From Arsenophonus nilaparvatae (GTDB lineage Bacteria; Pseudomonadota; Gammaproteobacteria; Enterobacterales; Enterobacteriaceae), in NCBI RefSeq assembly GCF_000757905.1, contig NZ_KN173624.1: a stretch of 64,000 nucleotides of DNA; one strand, 5' to 3'. Shown one piece after another: positions 1-7,948 of this stretch; position 1 is the stretch's first letter; every line of letters starts with the position of its first letter. The position numbers and the translations under genes were made by a program. A model generated the notes under the pieces. That model was not told the DNA's origin, did no database searches, and worked only from the letters and a program-made list of their open reading frames with translations.

Positions 1-342
1 TTGTTTTCCAATCATTGGGTATAAGGAATTAAAGTCATGTGAAGGTTGAAATCCATTTATTTCAGGCTGTTCATTTACCGGATCGAGGACAACCTGAAAT
101 AGTAACGGAAAATTATCGCGAGCAGTTAGTCCGTTAGGAAGCAAGCGAGTTTCCCCTTGAATATGAGTAGAAGATGATATTAATTGCTGCAACAGCATGT
201 TGGGTGGATCATTTTTATTGGGCAAAGCAACATGAGCAACCGTTGATAAATTACTTATTGGAAACACGTCACGAACTCCATAAAAAATAGAATATAAATA
301 AAGAATCAAGCATAGAAGAAAATAATTATTGTAGTAATCCAA
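1..342 (-). CDS. Partial uncharacterised ORF running off the left edge
   Basis: An open minus-strand frame runs from about 342 to the window edge. I do not recognise the product. It begins with a hydrophobic stretch (YFLLCLILYLYSIFYG) that could be a signal peptide or anchor. A polar segment follows, with TARDNFPLLFQVVLDP near the edge. There is no ATG at the N-terminus: a TTG at 342 or a GTG at 267 would have to start it, and neither has a convincing ribosome binding site. It could be a real exported protein with an unusual start or a decayed gene. Confidence 0.35.
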   Translation of the reverse strand, partial: MDYYNNYFLLCLILYLYSIFYGVRDVFPISNLSTVAHVALPNKNDPPNMLLQQLISSSTHIQGETRLLPNGLTARDNFPLLFQVVLDPVNEQPEINGFQPSHDFNSLYPMIGKQ

Positions 343-953
343 ATTTGATCGGATAGTCAGCCACTTTATTGATGCAGGATCCTATATTGCCGTTGTTATT
401 ATCAACAAGACTTAAGTGGGTATCATCCAGATTAATGGAGTGACGATAGGTAAATTTTATAGATGCTGCCTGCGGTATGTTTAGCCAATATGTTTTTTGC
501 CTAATTTGCCGTTGCTAACAAAACAAGACTTTTAATTTAGAATAACCCATGGTAGCGATACTAATGAGGAAATCTCCTATTTGCTCAACTTGACGGTAAA
601 GGGTGAGAAAGCTGTTGTGCTGGTGGATGTGATGTACCCGGTGACTGCATTTATTTCTGACGCGCCGGCAAACTTGCACGACGTAATCGTGACGGTAGTG
701 TCACCAGACAACGTCAGGCAGGGTGTGATACTTATGATGAATAATACATCCTTGACGCGCTGGACATGACGCAGATAGGGCTTTGTTAGCGTGAGCATAG
801 GCAATAGCAAACCGCATTAAATATCTGTTTAATCGATTTAAACACAACGAATATTTTTTAAAACGATTTAATAGACATTTTAGGGCAGACATTTTCAATT
901 GCCTGAAATTTATACTATAACTGCGAATTTTCAATTGATAATAAATTAGATTT
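343..953. other. Region without a recognisable gene
   Basis: This stretch is mostly AT-rich. A GC-richer patch at about 580-790 has short open frames on both strands (for example a 62-codon plus-strand frame containing DAPANLHDVIVTVVSP). None has a good ribosome binding site or a recognisable family. It may be a gene remnant, but I cannot support a call. Confidence 0.4.
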
Positions 954-1241
954 TTAATTTAATAATTTATAAAATGTTGGGTTATCAACACATTGTGTCA
1001 GTCCACACTCCAATATTGTGGATATAAGGTTAGCGAGTATTAAAAATACAAATAGATAAATCGCTATTTCTCTGACAGGGGATTTTGCTACTTGTATTTC
1101 AGCGCTATTGAATAACATTAATACACAAACGAACAGAATGATGGCTAAGGAGAAAAGTAGCGACCAAGTATAAAGATGCAAACCGAAGACTGTGGAATAA
1201 TATCCAGGATCACCTGGCAGAATATGAATTAATACTTGGCG
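954..1241 (-). pseudogene. 3' half of a dsbB-like gene, cut off by the prophage
   Basis: This is the C-terminal half of a DsbB/DsbI-type inner-membrane disulfide oxidoreductase. It holds the last transmembrane helices and the second cysteine pair (LECGLTQC). Read together with 37287-37544 across the GGTTGC duplication, the frame is continuous (CITAT then RQVLIHILPGDP), giving about 181 residues, a normal length for the family. The first redox motif (CPLC) is on the other fragment 36 kb away, so neither half can work alone. An in-frame ATG at 1181 could start a 75-aa peptide, but I regard this as a disrupted gene. Confidence 0.88.
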
Positions 1242-1247
1242 GGTTGC
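1242..1247. repeat. Left target-site duplication GGTTGC
   Basis: GGTTGC directly precedes the TGAT at the left prophage end. The same six bases follow the TATCA at the right end (37287-37292). Mu-type transposition makes a 5-bp duplication and relatives make 5-6 bp; removing one copy plus the prophage restores the dsbB-like frame. Confidence 0.88.
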
Positions 1248-1350
1248 TGATGCCGCGTGCGATATTTGAAGCCAAAATGTGCGATAAATGGTGAGCTACT
1301 TTTGTTTCCGTCAGTGCAACGGAATTACACTTTTATTTTTCATCAGAGCT
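1248..1350 (+). repeat. Left (outer) prophage end with transposase-binding-like motifs
   Basis: It begins TGATGCCGCG and carries GATATTT and GTGCGATAAATG, both also found in inverted orientation at the right end (37255-37286). A second motif (TTTCCGTCAGTGCAAC) lies about 60 bp inside. The Mu right end also contains CGATAAATG, so these are probably MuA-type binding sites. A diverged direct copy lies at 2547-2665. Confidence 0.75.
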
Positions 1351-1376
1351 ACTTTGACCTACTTGGATAAGGCCTA

Positions 1377-2471
1377 TTAAGGACTACGTTCTACGTCACG
1401 CTTGGCTTCCAGTTCACGTACTAGAGGAATGATGTGTTTACCAAAGAATTCTACCTCTTCCTGAAAATGCAGAAAGCCGAGTAGGATGAGATCTGCACCG
1501 GCATCTTTTAACGCAATAATTCGTTCGGCGATCTGCACCGGCGTTCCGATCAGATTACTACGAAATCCATCATTGTATTGAACGAGGTCTTCAAAGGATG
1601 ATTTTGCCCAGTTTCCCTTTCCTTCGGGTGAAGCCTTCCCTGCATTTTTCACCTGATCGGCAAAGCCCTGCACAGCTTCGGGATTAGCCTTAGCGACAAT
1701 TTCGTCAAGAACCGCTTTCGCCTCTTCTTCAGTCTGGCGGGCAATGGCAAAAGCATTCACCCCAATCTTGACGGAATGTCCGTTGGTCACGGCCTTGGCG
1801 CGGATATCATTGACCTGCTTTCTGATCTCCGCCGGAGTGTTACCATTGGTAAAGTACCAATCAGAGACACGGGCAGCCATGTCACGCGCCGCACGCGATG
1901 AACCGCCCTGAAAGATTTCTGGTTGCGGATCCACCGGCTTTGGTTTCATCGAATATTCGTTGAAACGATAAAAGTTACCTTTGAACGTAAAGCTATCTTC
2001 TGTCCAGATACCACGTATGGCTAGTATAAACTCCTCCGAACGACGATAACGCTCGTCATGATCGAGCCAAAGTTCACCGATAGCGGCAAACTCATCACGG
2101 AACCAACCACTGACAATATTCACTGCAACACGACCATTAGTCAGGTGACTGATCGTGGCGATCTGCTTAGCGGCTATGGCTGGATTCCATGGCCCGGGCA
2201 AGAGTGCGGCGATAACCTTCAGTTTGGTTGTTCCCGCCAGCAGTGCATGACTGAATGATACCGATTCATGCTGGTTGTCTGCACCGTAACTAGAGGTGAA
2301 GCGGATCTGGCTCAGCGCATAATCAAAGCCGTTGGCTTCTGCGATCTGTGCTAACTTGAGATTGTAATTGATATCCCAGCTAGTTCGCTGTTCGATATTA
2401 CTGATAACAAGTCCCCCTGACACATTAGGAACCCAGTAAGCGAATTTCAGTTTATTGCATGTTTGGTTCAT
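1377..2471 (-). CDS. sfnG: FMNH2-dependent dimethyl sulfone monooxygenase (SfnG), phage cargo
   Basis: The protein belongs to the bacterial luciferase-like flavin monooxygenases and matches SfnG closely in remembered sequence: FAYWVPNVSGGLVIS at the start, QIRFTSSYGADNQHES, NIVSGWFRDEF and EIFQGGSSRAARDMA. SfnG oxidises dimethyl sulfone to methanesulfinate using FMNH2 from a separate reductase, in sulfur scavenging. At 364 aa it is full length. I chose the ATG at 2471 because GGGATGG precedes it; an upstream ATG at 2483 adds four residues. It lies between two copies of the phage end, outside the invertase, so it is a passenger gene. No reductase or SfnR-type regulator is adjacent, and substrate specificity is inferred from family. 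Confidence 0.9.
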   Translation of the reverse strand: MNQTCNKLKFAYWVPNVSGGLVISNIEQRTSWDINYNLKLAQIAEANGFDYALSQIRFTSSYGADNQHESVSFSHALLAGTTKLKVIAALLPGPWNPAIAAKQIATISHLTNGRVAVNIVSGWFRDEFAAIGELWLDHDERYRRSEEFILAIRGIWTEDSFTFKGNFYRFNEYSMKPKPVDPQPEIFQGGSSRAARDMAARVSDWYFTNGNTPAEIRKQVNDIRAKAVTNGHSVKIGVNAFAIARQTEEEAKAVLDEIVAKANPEAVQGFADQVKNAGKASPEGKGNWAKSSFEDLVQYNDGFRSNLIGTPVQIAERIIALKDAGADLILLGFLHFQEEVEFFGKHIIPLVRELEAKRDVERSP

Positions 2472-2546
2472 TATCCATCCCATTTGTGGTCGTGACTCAG
2501 ATTTATTGATTCAATATATTCTATCATTTTTAAAAATAGACTATGG

Positions 2547-2665
2547 TGATACCGAATGCTATATTTGAAACTGAAATCTGTGATAAATCGTAAATCGCCG
2601 GCTATATCTGTTTCCGTTGAGTGTAACGTAACTAAATTGTTATGTTTCATCAGAGCCGTCTTGGC
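2547..2665 (+). repeat. Internal second copy of the prophage end
   Basis: This segment starts TGATACCGAATGC and aligns along about 110 bp with the outer end at 1248: shared ATATTTGAA, GTGATAAAT versus GCGATAAAT, TGTTTCCGT and TTTCATCAGAGC. It sits directly downstream of the invertase, where the right end of Mu lies relative to gin, so it is probably the ancestral phage end. sfnG lies between it and the outer copy. Confidence 0.75.
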
Positions 2666-2669
2666 CTGT

Positions 2670-3231
2670 TCAAACGTTTTGATTCGCTGGACAATATTTG
2701 TAAATGCTCGCTAATGAAACTCCGTACAGTAATGCCAGCTGTTTTCTACTCTGACCGAACTCAAGTAATTTTTTAGCCTGCTCTTGCTGTGCAGAAGATA
2801 ATGAGCAAGGTCTACCGCCGATACGTCCTCTGCTTCTCGCTGCGGCCAAACCTGCCTGAGTACGTTTAACAATCAGCTCTCGGCTCCATTTGCGCCAACG
2901 CACTCATCACATGAAAGAAAAAACGACCTGCTGACGAAGCAGTGTCGATAGAATCCGTCAAACTATGAAAATGAATACCTTCATCTTCCAGTTTGGATAT
3001 TAAAGTAATCAAATGTTTAATGCTGCGACCCAGTCTATCCAGCTTCCAGACGACTAAGGTGTCACCCGATTTCAGTGCATTTAGCGCGCGTTTTAATCCG
3101 GGTCTCTGGTCTGTTTTTCCGCTGATTTTATCCTCAAAAATCTGCTCACAATTTGTACAAATGAGCGATTTTCGCTGTAAATCGGTGTTTTGGTCATTTT
3201 TTGACACCCTCATATAGCCTATTTTTGCCAT
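2670..3231 (-). pseudogene. Serine recombinase (Hin/Gin/Pin-type DNA invertase), frameshifted
   Basis: The first part (from 3231) has the catalytic N-terminal domain with the nucleophile serine in GYMRVSKNDQNTDLQ, plus the WKLDRLGR motif. The C-terminal part carries the E-helix and helix-turn-helix (RELIVKRTQAGLAAARSRGR, then GVSLASIYKY). Between them the frame breaks: after ALAQME an extra C (the GG at 2882-2883 on the plus strand) gives PRADC and a stop instead of RELIV. Removing it restores about 186 residues, the usual length. It lies next to the tail-fibre cassette whose crossover sites it would recombine. As read, the DNA-binding domain is not translated, so the switch may be frozen. 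Confidence 0.88.
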
Positions 3232-3303
3232 TTTAGGACCTTATCCTCCCTCTGAAAGCCTTGTCATCGCTGGTTTTGGGCAAAATATTAGCTAAATTCC
3301 AGA

Positions 3304-3329
3304 TTCAATAAAACCTTGGTTTGTTGGAA
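3304..3329 (-). other. Invertase crossover site, distal (dix/gix/hix-like)
   Basis: On the minus strand this reads TTCCAACAAACC-AA-GGTTTTATTGAA: two 12-bp half sites around a central AA. It closely resembles Hin/Gin family sites, whose core is AAACC-NN-GGTTT. It lies in inverted orientation to the site at 4662-4687, the geometry required for inversion. Confidence 0.85.
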
Positions 3330-3989
3330 ACGGTAGATTGTGCAAAAAATACGCTGGACAAACGTACTGGCGGCACCGTCAAGGGCGACATTATGTCACA
3401 GGGTACCCAAATCGGACTGAAGGGGGATAACCGCAAGCATTTTATTCTCGCGAATGCTGATGGCAAAGTGCGCGCCTATATCTGGAAAGATAAGGGCGGT
3501 GATGGAATACACATCAATAACGGTATTGACGGTGGTGGTGAGTACGTTTTCCATAAAGATGGCGGTTTTTGTGCACCTTCTTCCGTGTATGCAGGAGCGG
3601 GAAGAATGGCCGCTGACGGCAATGTTGTCGGCAGCAAATGGGGAAATCAGTGGCTGGATGTTTACCTGAAAAATACCTTCCAGCCCAAAGGGACCTACGG
3701 TCAATCGAATACGGCAAAGCGCGAGGTCAACGGATGGTGGAAATGCGGGGACACGGGGGTGATTATCCAGTGGGCGAGATATGGAAAAGACAGAGGGGCA
3801 GGGACCTATGATTTCCCGCTGCCCATGAAGTTTCTCAAAGCAGGATTGCTCTGTATCGGCTATGTTGATACTGCGATTAACGCTTGGGGCGATAATCAGT
3901 CCCAGTCAGCCCATCTGGTCGATAACGCGACCGTCAGGGTGACGATAGATAACGGTCTTGAAAGCGTCGTTCTAGCGATTGGTTTCTGA
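3321..3989 (+). CDS. Silent alternative tail-fibre C-terminal module
   Basis: This frame encodes about 220 residues of a receptor-binding fibre tip and lacks its own promoter and real start; the nominal TTG is inside the crossover site. The text ETVDCAKNTLDK parallels ETVNLAKNATPS of the active fibre, marking the shared junction. Downstream are GGTVKGDIMSQG and a C-terminal region (NGWWKCGDTGVIIQWARY) typical of exchangeable fibre tips. It would be expressed only after inversion, fused to residues 1 to about 160 of the 4092-5156 protein, probably changing host range. Confidence 0.85.
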   Translation: MLETVDCAKNTLDKRTGGTVKGDIMSQGTQIGLKGDNRKHFILANADGKVRAYIWKDKGGDGIHINNGIDGGGEYVFHKDGGFCAPSSVYAGAGRMAADGNVVGSKWGNQWLDVYLKNTFQPKGTYGQSNTAKREVNGWWKCGDTGVIIQWARYGKDRGAGTYDFPLPMKFLKAGLLCIGYVDTAINAWGDNQSQSAHLVDNATVRVTIDNGLESVVLAIGF

Positions 3990-4008
3990 AAGAGGATTTG
4001 GCGAGTGA

Positions 4009-4086
4009 ATATCCGGCACACTGCTAAACCGTGTCGATATCGGCACCACGCCAGATATTGTGCGGCCGGAAGCTCCGAAAAGATAA
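4009..4086 (+). pseudogene. Remnant of a tail-fibre assembly chaperone C-terminus
   Basis: The plus-strand frame reads ISGTLLNRVDIGTTPDIV and ends RPEAPKR then stop. Tail-fibre assembly proteins (Mu U / lambda Tfa family) typically end LNRVDTSTAPDI followed by WP, so this is most likely the last 25 or so codons of such a gene, with the rest deleted. Its place just after the silent fibre module fits the S'-U' order of the Mu G segment. No intact assembly gene follows either fibre version. Confidence 0.6.
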
Positions 4087-4091
4087 AAACT

Positions 4092-5156
4092 TTATGCTGC
4101 CCTGACAATGTAGTTAAACGCGACATTTCGCGGCCTTGTTTCTGAAGCGGTTCTCAAACCAGACTGAAAACTGGCTGAGCAATCAACAGCGAATACGCCG
4201 CTGGTTCCTCCAGTAATGCTACTACTGGCCATTCTTCTTCCCATTTTGAAAATCCCACTGGCTGATGATTGACCGACAAACTGAATGCCGGTTATGTTTC
4301 CAGTGAAATTTTGAAGGGTATCACCTTGTACGCTTAATATTTTGCGTCCGTTATCCACTTTTCGTCCTGCATCCCAGCCCCGAATAAATTCGCCACGTAA
4401 ATCAGGGAGTTTCCCTGATGGATAAGCGAGTGCCAACAGTGGGTATTCTTTCTTATTAAAGCTCTCACCATTGCATATACGCCAACCTGACGGAGGCGTT
4501 TCAGTAGGCCAAGGCAGAGGAACGCCGACAGGGATTTCGACACGCAATACTTCTGGCGTAACAGCATGAACATCGGTGGCGGTTAATTTTACATCCTGAA
4601 TCAGGGTTTTGCCGTTAATTTTACGCTGACTAGGTGTTGCATTTTTAGCCAGATTTACTGTTTCTAACAAACCAAGGTTTTCTAAAAATTTATTTTTGTC
4701 TGGGATGTCAGCGCCGTTGTCATTTTTTGCCAGTTTCTGACTCAACAGTTGCATGACGTTTTCAGCAAATTTGGGGTTATTGCTAATCGCTTGCGCCAGC
4801 TTGTTCAGCGTATCTAAATCGGAAGGCGCATGGTCGACCACCGCATTAAGTCTATCATTGACAATTTTCACCGCTTTAGGGGTTGCGGCTTCCGTTTCAC
4901 TGCTGCTCTGATTGGCATTGCTGAGCTTGACAAAACCTTTTTCACTTACGCTGGCATCCGGGTGATTTCGGGAGCGCGTATGCGCCGTTAACGCCGCTTC
5001 GGCCGCTTTTAATTGCTGCTTTAACCAGGCGGTACGATTCGCCAGTTCACGCGTAGGTCGGTTGGTGATACCGTCTGGCCCACCCAATACCGGGTCGGAG
5101 GTCTCTATCTGGTAGATACCGTCCTCCCAGGCAGCCGTTTCTTTTAAATAACTCAT
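4092..5156 (-). CDS. Phage tail fibre (currently expressed version)
   Basis: This is the P2 H / Mu S-type tail fibre. The N-terminal attachment region begins MSYLKETAAWEDGIYQIE and includes GGPDGITNRPTRELANRT. A variable C-terminal tail-collar region (GWRICNGESFNKKEYPLLA, then LPDLRGEFIRGWD) ends NYIVRAA. The start at 5156 follows the family's usual N-terminus; in-frame ATGs at 5171 and 5207 would add 5 or 17 residues. The invertase crossover site falls about 160 residues in, separating the constant and exchangeable parts. It is last in the leftward tail operon. Confidence 0.85.
   Translation of the reverse strand: MSYLKETAAWEDGIYQIETSDPVLGGPDGITNRPTRELANRTAWLKQQLKAAEAALTAHTRSRNHPDASVSEKGFVKLSNANQSSSETEAATPKAVKIVNDRLNAVVDHAPSDLDTLNKLAQAISNNPKFAENVMQLLSQKLAKNDNGADIPDKNKFLENLGLLETVNLAKNATPSQRKINGKTLIQDVKLTATDVHAVTPEVLRVEIPVGVPLPWPTETPPSGWRICNGESFNKKEYPLLALAYPSGKLPDLRGEFIRGWDAGRKVDNGRKILSVQGDTLQNFTGNITGIQFVGQSSASGIFKMGRRMASSSITGGTSGVFAVDCSASFQSGLRTASETRPRNVAFNYIVRAA
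4662..4687 (+). other. Invertase crossover site inside the tail-fibre gene
   Basis: It reads TTCTAACAAACC-AA-GGTTTTCTAAAA, close to Salmonella hixL (TTCTTGAAAACC-AA-GGTTTTTGATAA from memory) with the same central AA. It pairs in inverted orientation with 3304-3329. It encodes part of ENLGLLETV in the fibre, keeping both fusion products in frame. Confidence 0.87.
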
Positions 5157-5252
5157 GTCATCGTTCTCCATCGGGCTGGATCCCCTCGTGGGCGGATTGT
5201 TAGTCATAGTGTAGTCTGTTTTTGTCTATTCATTAAGTATTTTTGCATACCC

Positions 5253-5819
5253 TTAACTGCTGCCATGATTATAGCGCCCGTGGTAGGTCGTTTGATTGTT
5301 ATAGCGCAACGGAACCGCCGTATAATCCAGCGCCACCAGTTCGCTCCGCGCCGGCGCAAAGGCCGCGAGCGTCTCGCGTAATCTGGCCGCCTGGTCATTG
5401 GTGATCAACGTATTGAGTACCACCCGATATAGCGCCCAGTGCGTCTCGCCATCGGGATACGCGGTGGCCTGTTCCGGTTTAAGGGCCGCTCCCCCTTCGG
5501 TTATCGTCACCTCCCCAAATCCCAGCGCCCGTATCATGGCGCGAATCGACCAGGGGGTGCCCTTATAGCGATGCAGCGTGATGGCCGATTTCAGCATCGC
5601 ACGGCGGGCATCATCCGATTCGGCTAAATGCCAGCCATTAACCCCGGTTAACGCCAGCTGCTCTGCCAGCCAGGGCAAGGCCGACGCCTCGGTCATGTCC
5701 AGCAGATAAACCAGCAGCGGCGTCAGGTCAATCTGCTGCAACCGCGCCGCCTGTGCCGCCAGCCCCTGAAAATGTTTCTCTGCCGCCAGCAGCGGCGGTA
5801 ACAGGCTGTTATCGGTCAT
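5253..5819 (-). CDS. Baseplate / tail protein I (P2 gpI-like)
   Basis: The 188-aa protein matches the phage tail protein I family: an N-terminal LLPPLLAAEKHFQGLAAQAA, then LPWLAEQLALTGVNGW and HRYKGTPWSIRAMIRALGFG. gpI is a peripheral baseplate component to which fibres attach. It overlaps the gpJ-type gene by 11 bases, consistent with translational coupling, and precedes the fibre gene, as in P2 (W-J-I-H). Confidence 0.9.
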   Translation of the reverse strand: MTDNSLLPPLLAAEKHFQGLAAQAARLQQIDLTPLLVYLLDMTEASALPWLAEQLALTGVNGWHLAESDDARRAMLKSAITLHRYKGTPWSIRAMIRALGFGEVTITEGGAALKPEQATAYPDGETHWALYRVVLNTLITNDQAARLRETLAAFAPARSELVALDYTAVPLRYNNQTTYHGRYNHGSS

Positions 5820-6933
5820 CGCCGCTCTCCGTGCCCAGGGTCAACTGAATGTCGCTACAATGCGCCCATTGCTGTGCCGACAGTACCGTCGACTCAAGGG
5901 TAGTGAAACTCGTGAGCTGCACCCGGTAAACGCCCGGCACTGACAAGGCAGCGATAATCTGGCTGGGCACAATATCCCGCCCCAGCTGTTTAGCCTGGCG
6001 GGCCACATACTGCTCAGCGGCCTGCCACGCCTGTTTCAGTACCGGCTCGCCTGGCTGGCTGGCATAACAGGTCAGCTGTGCGGTAATGGTATAGTCAACC
6101 TTTTCAGGGGCCAGCACCTGCACTGTATCATTCAGCGGGCGCACCCGCTCTTCCGAGCACAGGGCCGTCACCAGGCTGAGCACCGTCTTGTCCGGCAGCC
6201 CGCTGGTCAGCAGCGGATACAGGTTGACCGTGCCGGGTTTCGGGCGGGTCACTGCCACATCACAAATCCCCGGATGGGCACTCATGGCATGAAAGCGGTA
6301 GGCTTCACGTGAACCAGCGGTGCTGAAGGACGCCGGAGCCAGACGGATACGGTTGCGTAGATGCTCATCGTCTTCAACGTCTGAGCCGCCTTCGCTTGGC
6401 GTGGTATTAGTGACCTGAATATCCCCGTCATCGATGGCCTCCATCAGGGTGCTGATTTGCGCCGGTTGCCAGCCGTTACCCTGTATCCCTGCCTCGCTGC
6501 AGGTCGCACTCACCGTCACCCGGGATGCCGTTGGCGTCAGCCTGACTTCGCTGTCGGTGGTAAATAGCAGGCTGTCCGTGGCGCTGAGCCGTGTACCGGC
6601 CGGTATCGGTATCGTCAGCGAGGGTGCGACCGCCAGTGAAAATTGCACCGTGGTGCGTGCCGGTTGAGCCGGTAAACGGTAAACGCCGACCAGCTCGGCC
6701 AGATAGTCCAGCATTGGCGCACGGGCAAAGGCCACCAGGTTTTGTTCGGCGGCGGATTGAATGGCACTGCGCACCAGGGTTTCCCGGTAGGCGAACAGGT
6801 CAATCAATAGCCGCTCCGCCTGCGCCGGCCACAGGGTTTTACCGCTGGCCGCTTCATAGGCCGCAATCATCTCGCGGGTAATGGCTTGGGCGTCTGCGTT
6901 CACAAACTGCGGTTTCTCAAGGGTTAACGCCAT
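5809..6933 (-). CDS. Baseplate assembly protein J (P2 gpJ / Mu gp47-like)
   Basis: The 374-aa wedge protein has the family start LEKPQFVNADAQAITREMIAAYEAASGKTLWPAQ followed by ERLLIDLFAYRETLVRSA, and a middle section EGGSDVEDDEHLRNRIRLAP with FSTAGSREAYRFHA, typical of baseplate J. It forms the outer wedge of a contractile-tail baseplate. It overlaps the gpW-type gene upstream and gpI downstream, within one leftward operon. Confidence 0.93.
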   Translation of the reverse strand: MALTLEKPQFVNADAQAITREMIAAYEAASGKTLWPAQAERLLIDLFAYRETLVRSAIQSAAEQNLVAFARAPMLDYLAELVGVYRLPAQPARTTVQFSLAVAPSLTIPIPAGTRLSATDSLLFTTDSEVRLTPTASRVTVSATCSEAGIQGNGWQPAQISTLMEAIDDGDIQVTNTTPSEGGSDVEDDEHLRNRIRLAPASFSTAGSREAYRFHAMSAHPGICDVAVTRPKPGTVNLYPLLTSGLPDKTVLSLVTALCSEERVRPLNDTVQVLAPEKVDYTITAQLTCYASQPGEPVLKQAWQAAEQYVARQAKQLGRDIVPSQIIAALSVPGVYRVQLTSFTTLESTVLSAQQWAHCSDIQLTLGTESGDDR

Positions 6934-7286
6934 GCCACCTCCGTTTGTGCGTTGACCTGACTGCCCGGCAGTCGCCAGCGCAGCAGGAGATTCACCCGCT
7001 CACCCTGCGCATTAAGCCGCACCTGATGTAATTCGCATCGGGGCTCCCAGCGTTTGATGGCCTCCACCGTTTCCCGTACCACATGCGGCAAGGCGCGCTC
7101 AGTGGGCATATCCAGATAACGATGCAGATCACTGCCAAAATCCGGTCGATGCGGGTCGCTGCCTTTTGGGGTGCCTAAAATCAGTCGCAGGCACTGCTGA
7201 ATATCCTCGACGCCACTGACCCGTTCACCCGATACGTGCAGCGCGGGTTGCCAATCTACGGCGCTGAGGACGGTCATTGTGTTCAT
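6924..7286 (-). CDS. Baseplate wedge protein W (gp25-like lysozyme-fold family)
   Basis: At 120 aa this is a typical GPW/gp25 family protein. The sheath-initiating motif region appears as IQQCLRLILGTPKGSDPHRPDFGSDLHRYLD. It nucleates sheath assembly on the baseplate; the small fold resembles T4 gp25. The ATG at 7286 follows GGGAGGAACG; a TTG one codon earlier is less likely. It overlaps gpJ by ten bases. Confidence 0.92.
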   Translation of the reverse strand: MNTMTVLSAVDWQPALHVSGERVSGVEDIQQCLRLILGTPKGSDPHRPDFGSDLHRYLDMPTERALPHVVRETVEAIKRWEPRCELHQVRLNAQGERVNLLLRWRLPGSQVNAQTEVAWR

Positions 7287-7306
7287 CAAACGCGTTCCTC
7301 CCTCGC

Positions 7307-7948
7307 TTATAACGGCTTGCCGGTGGGTTTACCGTCATGCCCGTTGCTGTGTTGATGCTGTTGCAGCGACACCCGACCTGCCTGGATATCGCCGCTGGCC
7401 TGGAGCGTGCCGTCAATGATGGCTGTCGCGCCACTGCCGCCCGAACCGCTCATGCCGCCCTGGTAAGTCAGTTGCTTTTGTACCGTCAGGTTGCCCGTCG
7501 CGACCGTATCGGGTGCATCCAGTAACAGGGTGTGACTTGCCTTCACCGTCGCATTTTGCGTTTGAATGAGCACAGTGGCCTGGGTGGTCAGCGTCAGGGT
7601 CTGTATATTGCCGCCGATAGTCATCGCGTGGTTTTTGCGGTCATACTCGACAAAAGTCCCATCGGCAAAATCTACCCGCCGCTTATCGCGCTTCGCCACT
7701 GTCGGGCGGTCTATCTCGGAATACACCGCCCCTAACACCACGCCGTCATCGCCGTCAGCATCCAGCAGCAGGCTCACCTGTTCACCCACATCGGGTAGCC
7801 CGTAATCCTTGTTATCCTGGGTGTTGCGTTGCAATACCGGCAGCCAGGCGGTGCGCAGGTTATCACAGGTCGGCAGCCGTACCCGTACCCGGACGTTTTG
7901 CTCATCAATCTGGCTGATGGTACCGAACATCAATTGCAGTCCTTTCAT
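7307..7948 (-). CDS. Baseplate spike protein V (P2 gpV-like)
   Basis: The 213-aa protein has the OB-fold N-terminal domain of baseplate V (FGTISQIDEQNVRVRVRLP, PDVGEQVSLLLDADGDDG) and a C-terminal beta-helical tip ending HSNGHDGKPTGKPL, where histidines may bind an apical metal. The trimer is the membrane-piercing spike. The start overlaps the D gene stop; a second ATG seven codons in, with AAAGGA upstream, is also possible. Confidence 0.92.
   Translation of the reverse strand: MKGLQLMFGTISQIDEQNVRVRVRLPTCDNLRTAWLPVLQRNTQDNKDYGLPDVGEQVSLLLDADGDDGVVLGAVYSEIDRPTVAKRDKRRVDFADGTFVEYDRKNHAMTIGGNIQTLTLTTQATVLIQTQNATVKASHTLLLDAPDTVATGNLTVQKQLTYQGGMSGSGGSGATAIIDGTLQASGDIQAGRVSLQQHQHSNGHDGKPTGKPL

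Larger units (their letters stand above)
3316..4675. other. Invertible tail-fibre segment (G-segment-like), about 1.36 kb
   Basis: It is bounded by two inverted crossover sites that lie inside fibre coding sequence. In the present orientation the minus-strand fibre reads through the right-hand site into the C-terminus ending at 4092. Inversion would join the constant N-terminus, which ends ENLGLLETV over the site, in frame to the silent plus-strand module at 3321-3989 (LETVDCAKNTLDK). The adjacent recombinase is frameshifted. Confidence 0.88.

Noticed and set aside
577..810. Overlapping short ORFs on both strands in a GC-richer patch
   Set aside because: Neither has a ribosome binding site or a recognisable family; reported only as a spacer feature.
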